From Streptomyces sp. NBC_01197 (GTDB taxonomy: Bacteria; Actinomycetota; Actinomycetes; Streptomycetales; Streptomycetaceae): a stretch of 64,000 nucleotides of DNA. The notes beneath the pieces are model-generated. The model was not told where the DNA came from, made no database searches, and saw only the letters and a list, made by a program, of their open reading frames with translations. Shown piece after piece: positions 9,164 to 17,698 of the stretch. Numbering within the stretch: the stretch's first letter is position 1; every line of letters starts with the position of its first letter. The DNA is taken from contig NZ_CP108569.1 of assembly GCF_036010505.1 (NCBI RefSeq), forward strand, positions 3,102,001 to 3,166,000, in the 5' to 3' direction. The position numbers and the translations under genes were made by a program.

Positions 9164-9587
9164 CGCCACCTGGCCCACTTTTCTGTCCGACCCCCGCCAG
9201 ATCCTTGACCTTTACGACCAACCCCCCGCACTGAACCGATGCGATCTCTTCTATGTCCATATCGATGAACGCGATACAAGCATCACATTCGGATTCGAGA
9301 CAAGGGAACTTCCGGCACGCCCCCGCCAGAAATGGAAAAAGAAGCCATTCAATTCAATCAGATTTTTCATTTCCTTCACTGGCATCTCGCGGATCCGCAT
9401 CAACGGCTGGGAGAGTCCCGGGGAGAAGGAAGTTGAGATTTCTCGACACGGTGAAGACGAATTGACGGTGCACGTCACCAGTAAAGCCAGCGAACTTAGC
9501 AACGCCAGTGACCTTGCTTTCCAAGCCGAATCAGCCTCGCTCACTCATTCTGCCGCCCAGTTGATGGCACCGGGTTCCGGTCCCTGA
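9156..9587 (+). CDS. Probable immunity protein, Imm50-like (second of two)
   Basis: A 143-residue protein, MDNATWPTFLSDPRQILDLY, followed by PPALNRCDLFYVHI, beta strands with Arg/Pro-rich turns, and ISRIRINGW. Layout and motif order match the preceding gene and the Imm50 pattern (aromatic start, PPxL, strands, I/V-x-x-I near the middle). ATG 9156 is chosen because GAAGCGAG precedes it; ATG 9141 would add five residues. The eight-base overlap with the first immunity gene suggests tandem duplication and co-translation. One of the two may defend against a different relative of the toxin (inference). Confidence 0.55.
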   Translation: MDNATWPTFLSDPRQILDLYDQPPALNRCDLFYVHIDERDTSITFGFETRELPARPRQKWKKKPFNSIRFFISFTGISRIRINGWESPGEKEVEISRHGEDELTVHVTSKASELSNASDLAFQAESASLTHSAAQLMAPGSGP

Positions 9588-11098
9588 GTGCACACCTGGT
9601 CCGAGTAGAATCCGATCCATCTGTATGGCAAAGCGTTCAAACTGCGGTGGCCGATCTCAATCCGCCCTACTGCACCAGCAAGGTCAACCACGCTTTCGGG
9701 CACACATGGCCCGTCACCGAGGTCGCGAACCCCCTGGGACAGAAATGGCGTTACGCCTACGACGCCGCCGGCCGCCCGGTCTCGGAGACGGACTTCGACG
9801 GCAGGGTGGTGACGTACGAGCACGATGCTGTCGGTGAGTTGAAGTCCCGCACCAATCCGCTCGGTCATACGACCAGCTACCAGCGCAACGAGAACGGGCA
9901 GGTGACCCACAAGAACGCGGCGGGTCACCTCACGTCGTACGTCTACGACGAGGCCGACCGTCTGGTGCAGGTGACCAACCCCCAGCTGACCGTCTCTCTG
10001 CAACGCGACCGGTGTGGCCGAGTGCTGTCAGAGACGGTCGGCGACCGCACCCTGCTTCACTCCTACGACGAGCTCGGACGCCGCAACGGCCGCACCACAC
10101 CACACATGCCACCAGCGAGTGGACCCACGACGCCGCCGGCCGACGCGATGTTCTGACCGTCTCGGGCCGTGGCATATCCTTTTCCTACGACTCTGTCGGC
10201 CGTGAGATCGGACGGGGATTCGGCAGCGGCCTCAAGCTGTCCCAGCAGTTCGATGAAGCGGGCCGTCTCGGGGCCCTCGAGGTGACTGCGGTGGGCAAAG
10301 GGCTCGTGCAGCGTCGGGCCTACGCCTACAGCAGTCACGGCGAAGTGGTGGGCGTCGACGACTATTTGCGCGGAGAGCGGAGCTTCGATCTCGGCCCGGC
10401 AGGCAGAGTCACAGCTGTGCACGCCAGGGACTGGACCGAGACATACGCCTATGACGCTGCCGGAAACCAGGCGGATGCCCACTGGCCCGACGCTCACCCG
10501 GGGAGTGAGGCGCGCGGCCCGCGGTCCTACTCGGGAACACGCCTCACTCACGCGGGAAACGTCCGTTTCGAATAGGATGCCGCCGGCCGGATCACTCTCG
10601 GCAGAGAACCAGGCTTTCCCGTAAACCCGAGACGTGGCGCTATGCCTGGAACGCAGAGGACCAGCTCTCCGAAGTGATTACACCGGACGGAACGGTGTGG
10701 AGATATCTGTACGATCCCCTGGGCCGGCGGATTTCCAAGTCCCGCCTTTCGGGCTGCGGCGAGCACGTTCTCGAACGGATCGAGTTCACCTGGGATGGGA
10801 CCACGCTGTGTGAACAGACCTCGCACTCTGCGGATCTCGCCCGCTGCGTGACACTGACATGGGACTACGAGGGCCTTCACCCCATCTCGCAGACGGAACG
10901 GATCACCTCGGTGGACGCACCCCAGGAGGAGGTCGACCGTCGGTTCTTCGCCATCGTGACCGACCTGGTCGGGACACCGACCGAGCTCGTCGACGAAACA
11001 GGGGAAGTGGTGTGGCACACTCGGTCCACGCTCTGGGGAGCCGCGACCTGGCGAGCCGATTCCCCGGTGTACACCCCTCTTCGGTTCCCCGGTCAGTA

Positions 11099-11106
11099 CT
11101 TCGATC
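11099..11106. repeat. 8-bp target-site duplication, left copy
   Basis: CTTCGATC immediately left of the insertion sequence; the same eight bases follow its right end at 12488-12495. Removing the element and one copy restores the RHS-core reading QYFDPETGFHYN. Confidence 0.88.
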
Positions 11107-11133
11107 GGGACTGTAAAACGTTCGGTGTAATTC
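11107..11133 (+). repeat. IS256-family left inverted repeat
   Basis: 27 bases from GGGACTGTAAAACG; 22 of 27 match the right repeat, with differences at positions 4, 9, 15, 16 and 25. Confidence 0.85.
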
Positions 11134-11139
11134 CCGATC

Positions 11140-12447
11140 ATGGAAGATGCATCGATGACCAGCGACGACGTGACCGAGATTGAGACCGCCGAGCCATCCG
11201 AGGCCGTGCTACCGAAGTCTGTGGACGATCGCCTGATTGATGAACTGGTGGGCCGGGCTCAGGCCGAGGGCCTTCAGCTGACCGGCGAGGGCGGGCTGCT
11301 GCAGCAGCTGACCAAGCGGCTCCTGGAGTCCGCCCTCGAGGGCGAGATCACCGACCACCTCGGCTATGACAAGCACGATCCCGCCGGGAAGAACGGCGGG
11401 AACAGTCGCAACGGGGCCCGTGGCAAAACCGTGCTGACCGATGTTGGCCCGGTCGAGATAGCCGTGCCCCGGGACCGCGAGGGTTCCTTCGAGCCGAAGA
11501 TCGTCAAGAAGCGTCAGAAGCGCCTGTCGGGCGTCGACGAGATGGTGATCTCTCTCGCCGCGAAGAGGCTGACGACCGGTGAGGTCCAGGCCCACCTTGC
11601 CGAGGTCTATGGCGCCGAGGTGTCCCGTCAGACGATCTCCACGATCACCGACAAGGTCCTCGAAGGCATGGCCGAATGGCAGAACCGGCCCCTGGACGCG
11701 GTCTACCCAGTGGTCTTCATCGACGCCATCCACGTGAAGATCCGCGACGGCGCCGTGGCGAACCGGCCCATCTACGTCGCCCTGGCCGTCACGGCCGAGG
11801 GCCGGCGGGACATCCTGGGGCTGTGGGCCGGCGACGGCGGCGAGGGCGCCAAGCACTGGATGCACATTCTCACCGAGATCAAGAACCGCGGAGTGAACGA
11901 CGTCCTCATGCTGGTCTGCGACGGGCTCAAGGGCCTGCCCGAGGCGGTCGAGGCCGTCTGGCCCCGCACCGTCGTGCAGACCTGCGTGGTCCACCTGCTG
12001 CGGAACTCCTTCCGCTATGCCGCCCGCCAGGACTGGGACAAGATCGCGAAGGTCCTCAAGCCCGTCTACACCGCGGCGACCGAGGAAGCCGCACTCGAGC
12101 GGTTCGCGGAGTTCGCCGACGCGTGGGGCAAGAAGTATCCGGCGATCGTCCGGCTCTGGGAGAACGCCTGGGAAGAGTTCACTCCCTTCCTCCGCTTCGA
12201 CACCGAGATCCGCCGCATCGTCTGCACCACCAACGCGATCGAGTCCGTAAACGCGCGGATCCGACGGGCAGTGAAAGCCCGCGGCCACTTCCCGAACGAG
12301 CAGGCCGCCCTGAAGTGCGTCTACATGGCGATCATGTCGCTGGACCCGACCGGCAAGGGCCAGGCCCGCTGGACCATGCGCTGGAAAACCGCCCTGAACG
12401 CCTTCGACATCACCTTCGACGGCCGACTCTCCGCAGCACGCCAGTAA
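11140..12447 (+). CDS. IS256-family transposase
   Basis: A 435-residue Mutator/IS256-type DDE transposase that cuts and joins the element's own ends. Visible family landmarks: an N-terminal region with FEPKIVKKRQKRL, the first catalytic Asp in VFIDAIHVKIRDG, the second in LVCDGLKG, the C/H block VVQTCVVHLLRNS, and the catalytic Glu in TTNAIESVNARIR. Length is normal for the family and the frame is intact. The ATG at 11140 begins 33 bases inside the left end; ATG 11155 is an alternative. Confidence 0.95.
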   Translation: MEDASMTSDDVTEIETAEPSEAVLPKSVDDRLIDELVGRAQAEGLQLTGEGGLLQQLTKRLLESALEGEITDHLGYDKHDPAGKNGGNSRNGARGKTVLTDVGPVEIAVPRDREGSFEPKIVKKRQKRLSGVDEMVISLAAKRLTTGEVQAHLAEVYGAEVSRQTISTITDKVLEGMAEWQNRPLDAVYPVVFIDAIHVKIRDGAVANRPIYVALAVTAEGRRDILGLWAGDGGEGAKHWMHILTEIKNRGVNDVLMLVCDGLKGLPEAVEAVWPRTVVQTCVVHLLRNSFRYAARQDWDKIAKVLKPVYTAATEEAALERFAEFADAWGKKYPAIVRLWENAWEEFTPFLRFDTEIRRIVCTTNAIESVNARIRRAVKARGHFPNEQAALKCVYMAIMSLDPTGKGQARWTMRWKTALNAFDITFDGRLSAARQ

Positions 12448-12460
12448 CCCTCAACAACCC

Positions 12461-12487
12461 GAGTTACACCGCTCGTTTGACAGACCC
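12461..12487 (-). repeat. IS256-family right inverted repeat
   Basis: Read inward on the minus strand it begins GGGTCTGTCAAACG and pairs with the left repeat. The target duplication CTTCGATC follows at 12488-12495. Confidence 0.85.
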
Positions 12488-12970
12488 CTTCGATCCCGAG
12501 ACCGGGTTCCATTACAACCTCTTTCGGTACTACGACCCGGAATCTGCTCGATATGTGACACCGGACCCCCTCGGCCTTGAGCCAGCTCCCAATCCCCGTA
12601 CCTACGTTGACAATCCGCATACGGAGTCGGACCCTCTCGGCCTCAAGCCATGCAAGATTCACGTCTCGCCGGTGGCGTCGGACTGGCCGACAAAGGGAGC
12701 TCATATCCATGTGGGCAAGGACGAGGTGAGCATCGCCGTCAACAAGGAGGGTGAACTCGTTGGCACCCCGATCCGGCTCAAGGGGGGTCTGGCCACCAAC
12801 AAGAGCGTGAAGCAGGCCGTCGACGCGGTGGCGAAGGATCCCAAACTTCGTGCGGATCTCATCGTCAAGGCGACGTCGGCGCGGGAGCACATGCTCGATC
12901 ACAACTGGGGCAACAAGCAGAACCGCGCGGATGAGATGAAGAAGCTCATCGACAAACTGGAGAGCATGCC

Positions 12971-13453
12971 GTGACAGGACTTCGGTTTCTTGCCCTGCTC
13001 ATCGCCACGGGCAAAACGAACGGTGTGGGCATCGGCTCGTCCGTCTCCGAAGTCCATGAAGCCCTCGGTGAAGGCTTCATGGAGGAGACCGACGAGGACG
13101 GTGTATCGCTCCGGAGAGACTACGGCGCCCTTGAGGTGACCTTTTCCGGAGAGCCCGACGGAGTGGTGACCGGCATTGTGGTCGAGGTGCACCGTCTCTC
13201 CGGTGACTCCGACACCCGGGCCGACGCCTGTCAGGAACTGAAGGTCGACTTCCCCGAGTACACACGCTGGACCGAACTCGCTCAGGAACTGGAGGAGACG
13301 GCCGGTATCCCCATGTTGAAGATCTCTTCACAGAGGGAGTTCCTCGAATACCGGGCAGCCGGAACGAAGGTGTCGGTACATGTGGTCAACAACGACGAGG
13401 AGCGGGACGACTGGCCCGGACACGGGGATGTGTGGAGTGTGTCGCTGGGGTGA
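12971..13453 (+). CDS. Probable immunity protein for the second rhs toxin tip
   Basis: A 160-residue soluble acidic protein starting at a GTG that overlaps the stop of the second rhs tip by four bases, the usual toxin-immunity coupling. No named immunity family is recognised. The N-terminal half (VGIGSSVSEVHEALG, then LRRDYGALEVTFSG) has the helix-then-strands look of small immunity proteins with a regulatory-sensor fold. Its persistence although the toxin gene is broken suggests it may protect against sister strains that keep this toxin. Confidence 0.6.
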   Translation: MTGLRFLALLIATGKTNGVGIGSSVSEVHEALGEGFMEETDEDGVSLRRDYGALEVTFSGEPDGVVTGIVVEVHRLSGDSDTRADACQELKVDFPEYTRWTELAQELEETAGIPMLKISSQREFLEYRAAGTKVSVHVVNNDEERDDWPGHGDVWSVSLG

Positions 13454-13469
13454 CGCGGCCACTGTCGTT

Positions 13470-13538
13470 GATCCCGCGGGCTATGTCGTAAACCCTTTTA
13501 CCTGGGTGGATCTCTTGATCCTTTGCCCCTGCAGCCCC
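13470..13538 (+). pseudogene. Scrap of an RHS-core end
   Basis: In one frame this reads DPAGYVVNPFTWVDLLILCPC, a decayed version of the RHS-core end that normally reads NPFTWVDPLGL before the toxin tip. Nothing of the preceding repeats remains. It shows that the nuclease fragment downstream was once the tip of an rhs gene; the frame changes between the two. Confidence 0.6.
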
Positions 13539-13689
13539 GGCACGAAGGATGACAGAACTCGATCGTCGAGTCGTTGAAGGGACCGTCCGCTCAGGGGCAT
13601 GGGATTGTAGATCGCGATTTCCTGACGGTACCGAGTCCGTATGGAGATTTCCTTCGGAAATCCAATGGACCTTCTAGCCTCGATCTTGC

Positions 13690-14073
13690 ATGAGGGGCGA
13701 CGAATCCGCCGGATGGGATTCAGAGAAGAGACACAACAGGGGCCACTTGCTCGGCGCCCTGCTTGGTGGATCGAACGAGGACCCCAGAAACTTCGTCACC
13801 ACGCACCAGTTCGCAAACTCGCCCGTAATGCGCCACTGCGAGCTGCAGGTCCAGCAAGCCGTACGGCACGGCGACACCGTCCGCCTCCGCGTAACTCCGC
13901 ATTACCACAGCGATAGCGACACGATCCTCGTCGGATTTACCCTTGAAGCACACAGCGAAAATGGCTTCAAGTTCCATGCATATTCTAAGGACCCGAAGGA
14001 AAGACGTGCCAACAGAGCTCAGGGCGGAACCTTGAATTCGGTTACGATCCTCAATGTCCCCAAGTGTTCCTGA
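13690..14073 (+). pseudogene. Orphan toxin tip, DNA/RNA non-specific endonuclease type (Endonuclea_NS_2-like)
   Basis: The 127-residue frame has the landmarks of the polymorphic-toxin nonspecific endonuclease domain: RGHLLGALLGGSNEDPRNFV with the catalytic-type RGH, then NSPVMRHCELQV, VRLRVTPHYHSDSDTI and HSENG. A stop (13675-13677) lies just upstream in frame and the RHS scrap at 13470 is out of frame, so this looks like a detached tip without its delivery part. A standalone start at ATG 13690 is possible but lacks a good ribosome-binding site. The SUKH gene that follows is its likely immunity partner. Confidence 0.65.
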
Positions 14074-14157
14074 TCCTCAGACCATGCCAAGCTCGTTGTA
14101 GTTGGTATTGGTGCGACACCAGGATGAGGTGTGCGCCATCTCGTGGAGGAATGATCC

Positions 14158-14694
14158 ATGAACGCACCGCTTAGGGAACTGGTCGACTTGTACGCTCCCT
14201 CCCGGGAGGCAACCGGGAAGGACTGGGACAGCGTCGAGCATCGGCTCGGCACCGAGTTGCCCCGCGACTACAAGGACTTGATCGAAGCCTTCGGCGCCGG
14301 CCTCTTCGACTCGCACATCTGGCTCCTGGAACCTCAATGCGAGAATCAGTCGCATGACCTCGAATTCGACAATGACGGTAGCATGGATGACCTCGAAGAC
14401 TTCTGGGAGATGGGTGAAGAGAAGCCAGCCGAGTTGGATGAGTTCGGGAGCAAACTGATCTCCTGGGGTGGTACGCCCAGCGGCGAGGTTCTATTCTGGC
14501 TCGTGCGCCCGCATCAGGATCCCGAGACTTGGACGGTCATGATCAACGAGTCCCGTGGACCGCGCTGGGAACACCTCGAATTGAACTGCACGGAGTTTCT
14601 CTCCTCCGTCCTTTCGGGCCGTGTGCGTTCCAAAATCCTGTCATCTCGGCTCCCTACACCGGAACATGAGTTTCGCCCCTTCGGAACCAGTTGA
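14158..14694 (+). CDS. SMI1/KNR4 (SUKH) family immunity protein
   Basis: A 178-residue protein with the SUKH pattern: DWDSVEHRLGTELPRDYKDLIEAFGAG (residues about 22-48, the W...E..LG..LP.DY..L...G signature), followed by an acidic middle and SWGGTPSGEVLFWLVRP...W. SUKH proteins commonly neutralise nuclease toxins, which fits the endonuclease tip encoded 85 bases upstream. A strong GGAGG precedes the ATG. The gene is intact although the toxin is a fragment. Confidence 0.82.
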   Translation: MNAPLRELVDLYAPSREATGKDWDSVEHRLGTELPRDYKDLIEAFGAGLFDSHIWLLEPQCENQSHDLEFDNDGSMDDLEDFWEMGEEKPAELDEFGSKLISWGGTPSGEVLFWLVRPHQDPETWTVMINESRGPRWEHLELNCTEFLSSVLSGRVRSKILSSRLPTPEHEFRPFGTS

Positions 14695-14728
14695 ACGTCA
14701 TGGCATCCGTACGGTCAGGCTGATAAGG

Positions 14729-15448
14729 TCAGCCCGCCCGGAGTACCGCCAGTGCAAACACCAACCTCAGGTCGAGCCAATCCGCTTTCGGCATATAGGT
14801 TTTTACGCCTTGATCCGTGTGGCCCGACTCCAGTGCCACTTCTTCCTCGCCCGCCCGCCACGTCACCGGCTTGTGGACATAGTTCCCGCCGCCCCCGCTG
14901 TCGTCGCCGCCGAGGAGCAGGGAGTCCACGACGCTGTCGACGAGGCTCTCCGCCTGACGCGCTGCGGCCGCCTTGCCACGGGTCGCGACATCCTTGGCGC
15001 TGCCCTTCGCCCAGTGGTAGCGGGCGACGATATCCGGGTAGTCCGGTTGCCGGAACCACCAGGTGTGCTGGATGGTGCGCTTCGTGGCACCGGTCCTGTG
15101 GACTGTGCCGATCTCCTGGCCCTGCGCGTCCGTCACCCGGTACCGCTCACCGCCCCGCCCGCCGACGATCAAGGGCGCCAGTGCGCAGATCGGGGCTCCT
15201 GGAGACCGGGCATCGCGGATCTCGTACGCCTTGACTTCCACGTCGGCCTGGACGACCAGAGCGGCGGGGATGAATCGCTGCCCCTTTGGACCGGGCAACG
15301 GCACACGGATCGCCCGCGGTCCGGTCACCGCTTTACGGCGGAACGTGGCCGGCTGCTCCACATCACTGACCACGAACTTTTCGATGCCCTGCCAGGGCAC
15401 CGGCTCGACCGGCGGCTCCGGGGCACGCCGCTGTCTTCCGAATGCCAT
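14729..15448 (-). CDS. Unknown protein downstream of the lipoprotein/secreted pair
   Basis: A 239-residue protein without signal peptide. A central segment (YRVTDAQGQEIGTVHR...WWFRQPDYPDIVARYHW) has the short-strand rhythm of LURP-one/Tubby-like proteins, but I do not assign a family. A Gly/Asp-rich loop (GGDDSGGGG) precedes a C-terminal VALESGHTDQGVKTYMPKADWLDLRL. GAGGAGGG lies in front of the ATG. It begins 32 bases after the secreted-protein gene in the same direction and is probably the last gene of the Tad-linked operon; it converges on the SUKH gene. Confidence 0.6.
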   Translation of the reverse strand: MAFGRQRRAPEPPVEPVPWQGIEKFVVSDVEQPATFRRKAVTGPRAIRVPLPGPKGQRFIPAALVVQADVEVKAYEIRDARSPGAPICALAPLIVGGRGGERYRVTDAQGQEIGTVHRTGATKRTIQHTWWFRQPDYPDIVARYHWAKGSAKDVATRGKAAAARQAESLVDSVVDSLLLGGDDSGGGGNYVHKPVTWRAGEEEVALESGHTDQGVKTYMPKADWLDLRLVFALAVLRAG

Positions 15449-15480
15449 CGTTCGTTTCCCTCCTCAGGTGGCGCGGGTGT

Positions 15481-16518
15481 TCAGCGGTTGACCGACTGGA
15501 TCTCCTGAACGGCGACGTCCTTCGTGTCCCCGTAGGTTCCGTTGGGCAGGCTGTCGCCCTCGCCCGTGGTGCTGGTCCAGTTGATCTCCCAGGTGAGCGT
15601 CGCCCGCAGCGGATACGTGCCTCCGCCGGACGAGCGCTCGTACGTCACTCCGCAGGACGGGGTCCGGTCGGCGGAGCCCTTGGTGTACGGGGTGCCGATC
15701 GACTTGTCCGCGTTGAGCGGGCAGTCGCCGCTCGCCGGATAGACCTCCGCGTCGTCCGTGCCGGGGTCCAGGTGGAGGGCGACAGGGGTGGCGGTCGTGG
15801 TCGCGGAGAGCCCGGTTCCGGGCAGCGAGGCGGTCACCGAGACCGGCTTGAAGCGGGCCTTGTCCAGCCAGACCCAGGTGGGCAGGTTGACCGTGGATTT
15901 ACCGGCCGGGGCTGCCTCGATCTGCGTTTCGGGGACGGGGAGTTCGTCGTAGGCGTACTCGGCGAGGATCTTCGGGCTCACTGCGAGTGGCTCGTGCGGG
16001 GTGGTGTTGTTCGGCACCCAGAACGGCGGCTTGTCGCAGGAGTTCGCTTCGGGGTCATCCTTGCGCTTCGGGTTGATGGCAGCTGCCCAGAACATTCCCT
16101 TGCCCTGCTGGTCAAGGTTGTAGTTCTTGTACTTGCCGTCCTTGTAGTAACTGTCGAGGAGGCCGCCCACGATGTCGCCGATACCGAAGATGCCCACCCT
16201 CCGCCAGGACTTGACCGTGGCCTGGATCTCCTTCGGCGAGAAGGCCGGCTCGTACCAGCAGGCCGGCGGAGTCCAGTTGCTGTCCGTGGAGGAGAGCGAG
16301 CCGGTCTTCGCGGTGCTGGGGTTGCCGTTGGTGGTGGTCCGGATGCGGGTCTGGACGGTGATCTTGCCATTGCCCGAGCCACCCTTGGAGCTGCCTCGCA
16401 GATGGCCGTCGTGTTCATACCCGCCGCCGGCAAACGCGGAGGTCGGTACGGCCAGGATGGTCAGCGTCAGCCCCGAGACCATGAGGAATTTCGACGCTGC
16501 CGGGCTCAACCTGCGCAC
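15481..16518 (-). CDS. Secreted four-cysteine protein of the pair (copy 2)
   Basis: A 345-residue paralogue of the products of 2846-3901 and 25646-26695. Signal peptide LMVSGLTLTILAVPTSAFA (cleavage near residue 30); PPACWYEPAFSPKEIQ; second Cys in NSCDKPPFW; C-terminal domain from ILAEYAYDELPVPETQI with LPTWVWLDKARFKPVSVTA, LDPGTDDAEVYP, DCPLNADKSIGTPY, PSCG, and the end QEIQSVNR. All four cysteines of the family are present. The GTG start overlaps the lipoprotein gene by 13 bases, exactly as in copy 3. It lies downstream of the Tad pilus genes on the same strand. Confidence 0.75.
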   Translation of the reverse strand: MRRLSPAASKFLMVSGLTLTILAVPTSAFAGGGYEHDGHLRGSSKGGSGNGKITVQTRIRTTTNGNPSTAKTGSLSSTDSNWTPPACWYEPAFSPKEIQATVKSWRRVGIFGIGDIVGGLLDSYYKDGKYKNYNLDQQGKGMFWAAAINPKRKDDPEANSCDKPPFWVPNNTTPHEPLAVSPKILAEYAYDELPVPETQIEAAPAGKSTVNLPTWVWLDKARFKPVSVTASLPGTGLSATTTATPVALHLDPGTDDAEVYPASGDCPLNADKSIGTPYTKGSADRTPSCGVTYERSSGGGTYPLRATLTWEINWTSTTGEGDSLPNGTYGDTKDVAVQEIQSVNR

Positions 16519-17186
16519 TTGTCGGCCCCCGCACCCGAAATGACGCTGGTCGACTGCCAGACGCCCTTGTCGTTCTTCTCCAGGCGCTCGTTGAAGAATG
16601 CGTAGTCGTCCGCCGAGCCAGGAGAGTGCGTCACCTTGCCGGTCTTGCGGTCCTTGGGGTACGTCTTCGTCGCGTCCTGGCAGTAGGTCAACGCTACGGC
16701 CCCGCCCTTGAGAGGGGTGACCTTACGGTTGTAATAACGAGTGGTTCCCACGTACGACCTGCCGTCGTCATAGAACCCCTGGATAAACGCCAATGCTGCG
16801 GTGAGCGCATCGCCCTTGTTGTAGAACTGCAGCGCAGGTGTCAACTTCTTGGCATCCGTGGTGATCGCCGCATTGATGGCGTCGAGGTTCCGGGCGTTAT
16901 CCGCAAGGACCGCGTCCTGCTTCGGGTCCCCCGTCTTCCCGCCCTCGAAGACGTTGCTCACGCCCTTCGGCAGCACGACCTTCGGCCGCTTGATCCCGTC
17001 CCCGGAAGCCGAGGCGGAAGGGGCCGCCGCCTTCGTACCGGTGTCCGCTCCCGGCACCTTGTCCGCCTTGTCGGAGGACGACGAGTCACCGCCGCCGCAC
17101 GCCGACAGCAGCAGCGCGGCGGCGACCGCCAGCGACGCCGCGCCGGCCCCGCGGCGCACGGAACGTGAGTGGGATGTGTGCTGCAT
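16506..17186 (-). CDS. Lipoprotein of the three-copy pair (copy 2), at the end of the Tad operon
   Basis: A 226-residue lipoprotein: SVRRGAGAASLAVAAALLLSAC gives a clear lipobox (LSAC), followed by a Ser/Asp/Lys linker and the conserved domain (VVLPKGVSNVFEGGKTGDPKQD, LQFYNKG, GTTRYYNRKV, LTYCQDATKTYPKDRKTGKV, GVWQS). ATG at 17186 is preferred; longer forms to 17240 would spoil the signal. It begins 54 bases after the last Tad gene with no terminator between, so co-transcription with the pilus genes is likely. Role unknown. Confidence 0.75.
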   Translation of the reverse strand: MQHTSHSRSVRRGAGAASLAVAAALLLSACGGGDSSSSDKADKVPGADTGTKAAAPSASASGDGIKRPKVVLPKGVSNVFEGGKTGDPKQDAVLADNARNLDAINAAITTDAKKLTPALQFYNKGDALTAALAFIQGFYDDGRSYVGTTRYYNRKVTPLKGGAVALTYCQDATKTYPKDRKTGKVTHSPGSADDYAFFNERLEKNDKGVWQSTSVISGAGADKCAG

Positions 17187-17239
17187 GAGGGTGTGTGCCT
17201 TTCCATCTGAACCGGGGATACCCAGCGAACGGGTCACCA

Positions 17240-17698
17240 TCAGCCCGTGACGGACTCGGCGACCGAAGAACCGTGGACGGTTATCGAGTGGCTGTAGAAC
17301 AGGCCCGTCAGCACCGGCTGGTAGGTCAACTGCACCGTCACCTCCACCCGTTGCGTGTTGGCGGCCGTGCAGTGCGATGCGCCGATGTCCTGGCCGGACA
17401 TCCCCATCTCGACCGCGAAGGCGTGCACGCGCGCGTTGCAGTTCTGGTAGTTGATCGGCGCGGGCCCGCCCCGGTTGTTGTACAGGGCCTCCCGGTCTAT
17501 GTCCTGTGCCGCGTACCGCGCGGCCTGTTCCGCGATGTCCGCGGCACGTTCACGCTGCGAGATCGACAGCCCGCCGTCCACCACGAACGCGGCCAGGGCC
17601 AGGAACAGGAACGCGAAGATGATGACCGCGGCGGCGCCCGACCCCCGGTCGTCCAGCTGGGCCCGGCGGGACTCGATCCATCCGGTGAGCGCGTTCAC
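17240..17698 (-). CDS. TadG-like protein, putative Flp pilus assembly
   Basis: A 152-residue protein: short cytoplasmic head, then DDRGSGAAAVIIFAFLFLALAAFVVDGG (one membrane helix with the RGS/G start typical of TadE/TadG pseudopilin-like proteins), then an extracellular part with RAADIAEQAARYAAQ and two cysteines. TadG-like proteins are minor components of the tight-adherence pilus. The GTG start at 17698 overlaps the upstream TadE gene by four bases; longer frames are artefacts. Confidence 0.75.
   Translation of the reverse strand: MNALTGWIESRRAQLDDRGSGAAAVIIFAFLFLALAAFVVDGGLSISQRERAADIAEQAARYAAQDIDREALYNNRGGPAPINYQNCNARVHAFAVEMGMSGQDIGASHCTAANTQRVEVTVQLTYQPVLTGLFYSHSITVHGSSVAESVTG

Larger units (their letters stand above)
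11107..12487 (+). mobile_element. IS256-family insertion sequence, complete
   Basis: A 1381-base element bounded by imperfect inverted repeats: 27 bases from the left end, starting GGGACTGTAAAACG, match 22 of 27 bases of the right end read inward, starting GGGTCTGTCAAACG. It has an 8-bp target duplication CTTCGATC and one intact transposase gene. Ends, duplication length and transposase all fit IS256. It landed in the RHS core of an already decaying rhs gene. Near-intact ends and an open transposase suggest a recent, possibly still mobile copy. Confidence 0.93.
9647..12974 (+). pseudogene. Degraded second rhs gene, internally deleted and split by an IS256 element
   Basis: The first 65 bases copy the start of the intact rhs gene (VADLNPPYCTSKVNHAFG against VDLNPLHWISKANHAFG). 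The sequence then jumps straight into YD repeats equivalent to position 6811 of the intact gene, losing about 2.4 kb. Further damage: a frameshift near 10105-10120, a TAG at 10573 where the intact gene has a sense codon, a one-base loss near 10602, and an IS256-family insertion at 11107-12487 in the RHS core between QYFD and PETGFHYN. After the insertion the core continues to DPLGLKPC and a different 106-residue toxin tip (12654-12974). The tip has GAHIHVGKDEV, a Lys/Arg-rich middle and HMLDHNWGN; I do not recognise its family. This is a displaced rhs copy kept behind the active one. Confidence 0.85.

Noticed and set aside
11209..12288. Long minus-strand open frame (359 codons) inside the transposase
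   Set aside because: Antisense shadow of the high-GC transposase gene; its product has no family motifs.
13380..13577. 65-codon frame as a gene
   Set aside because: It is mostly the overlapping end of the immunity gene plus an RHS-core scrap, not an independent gene.
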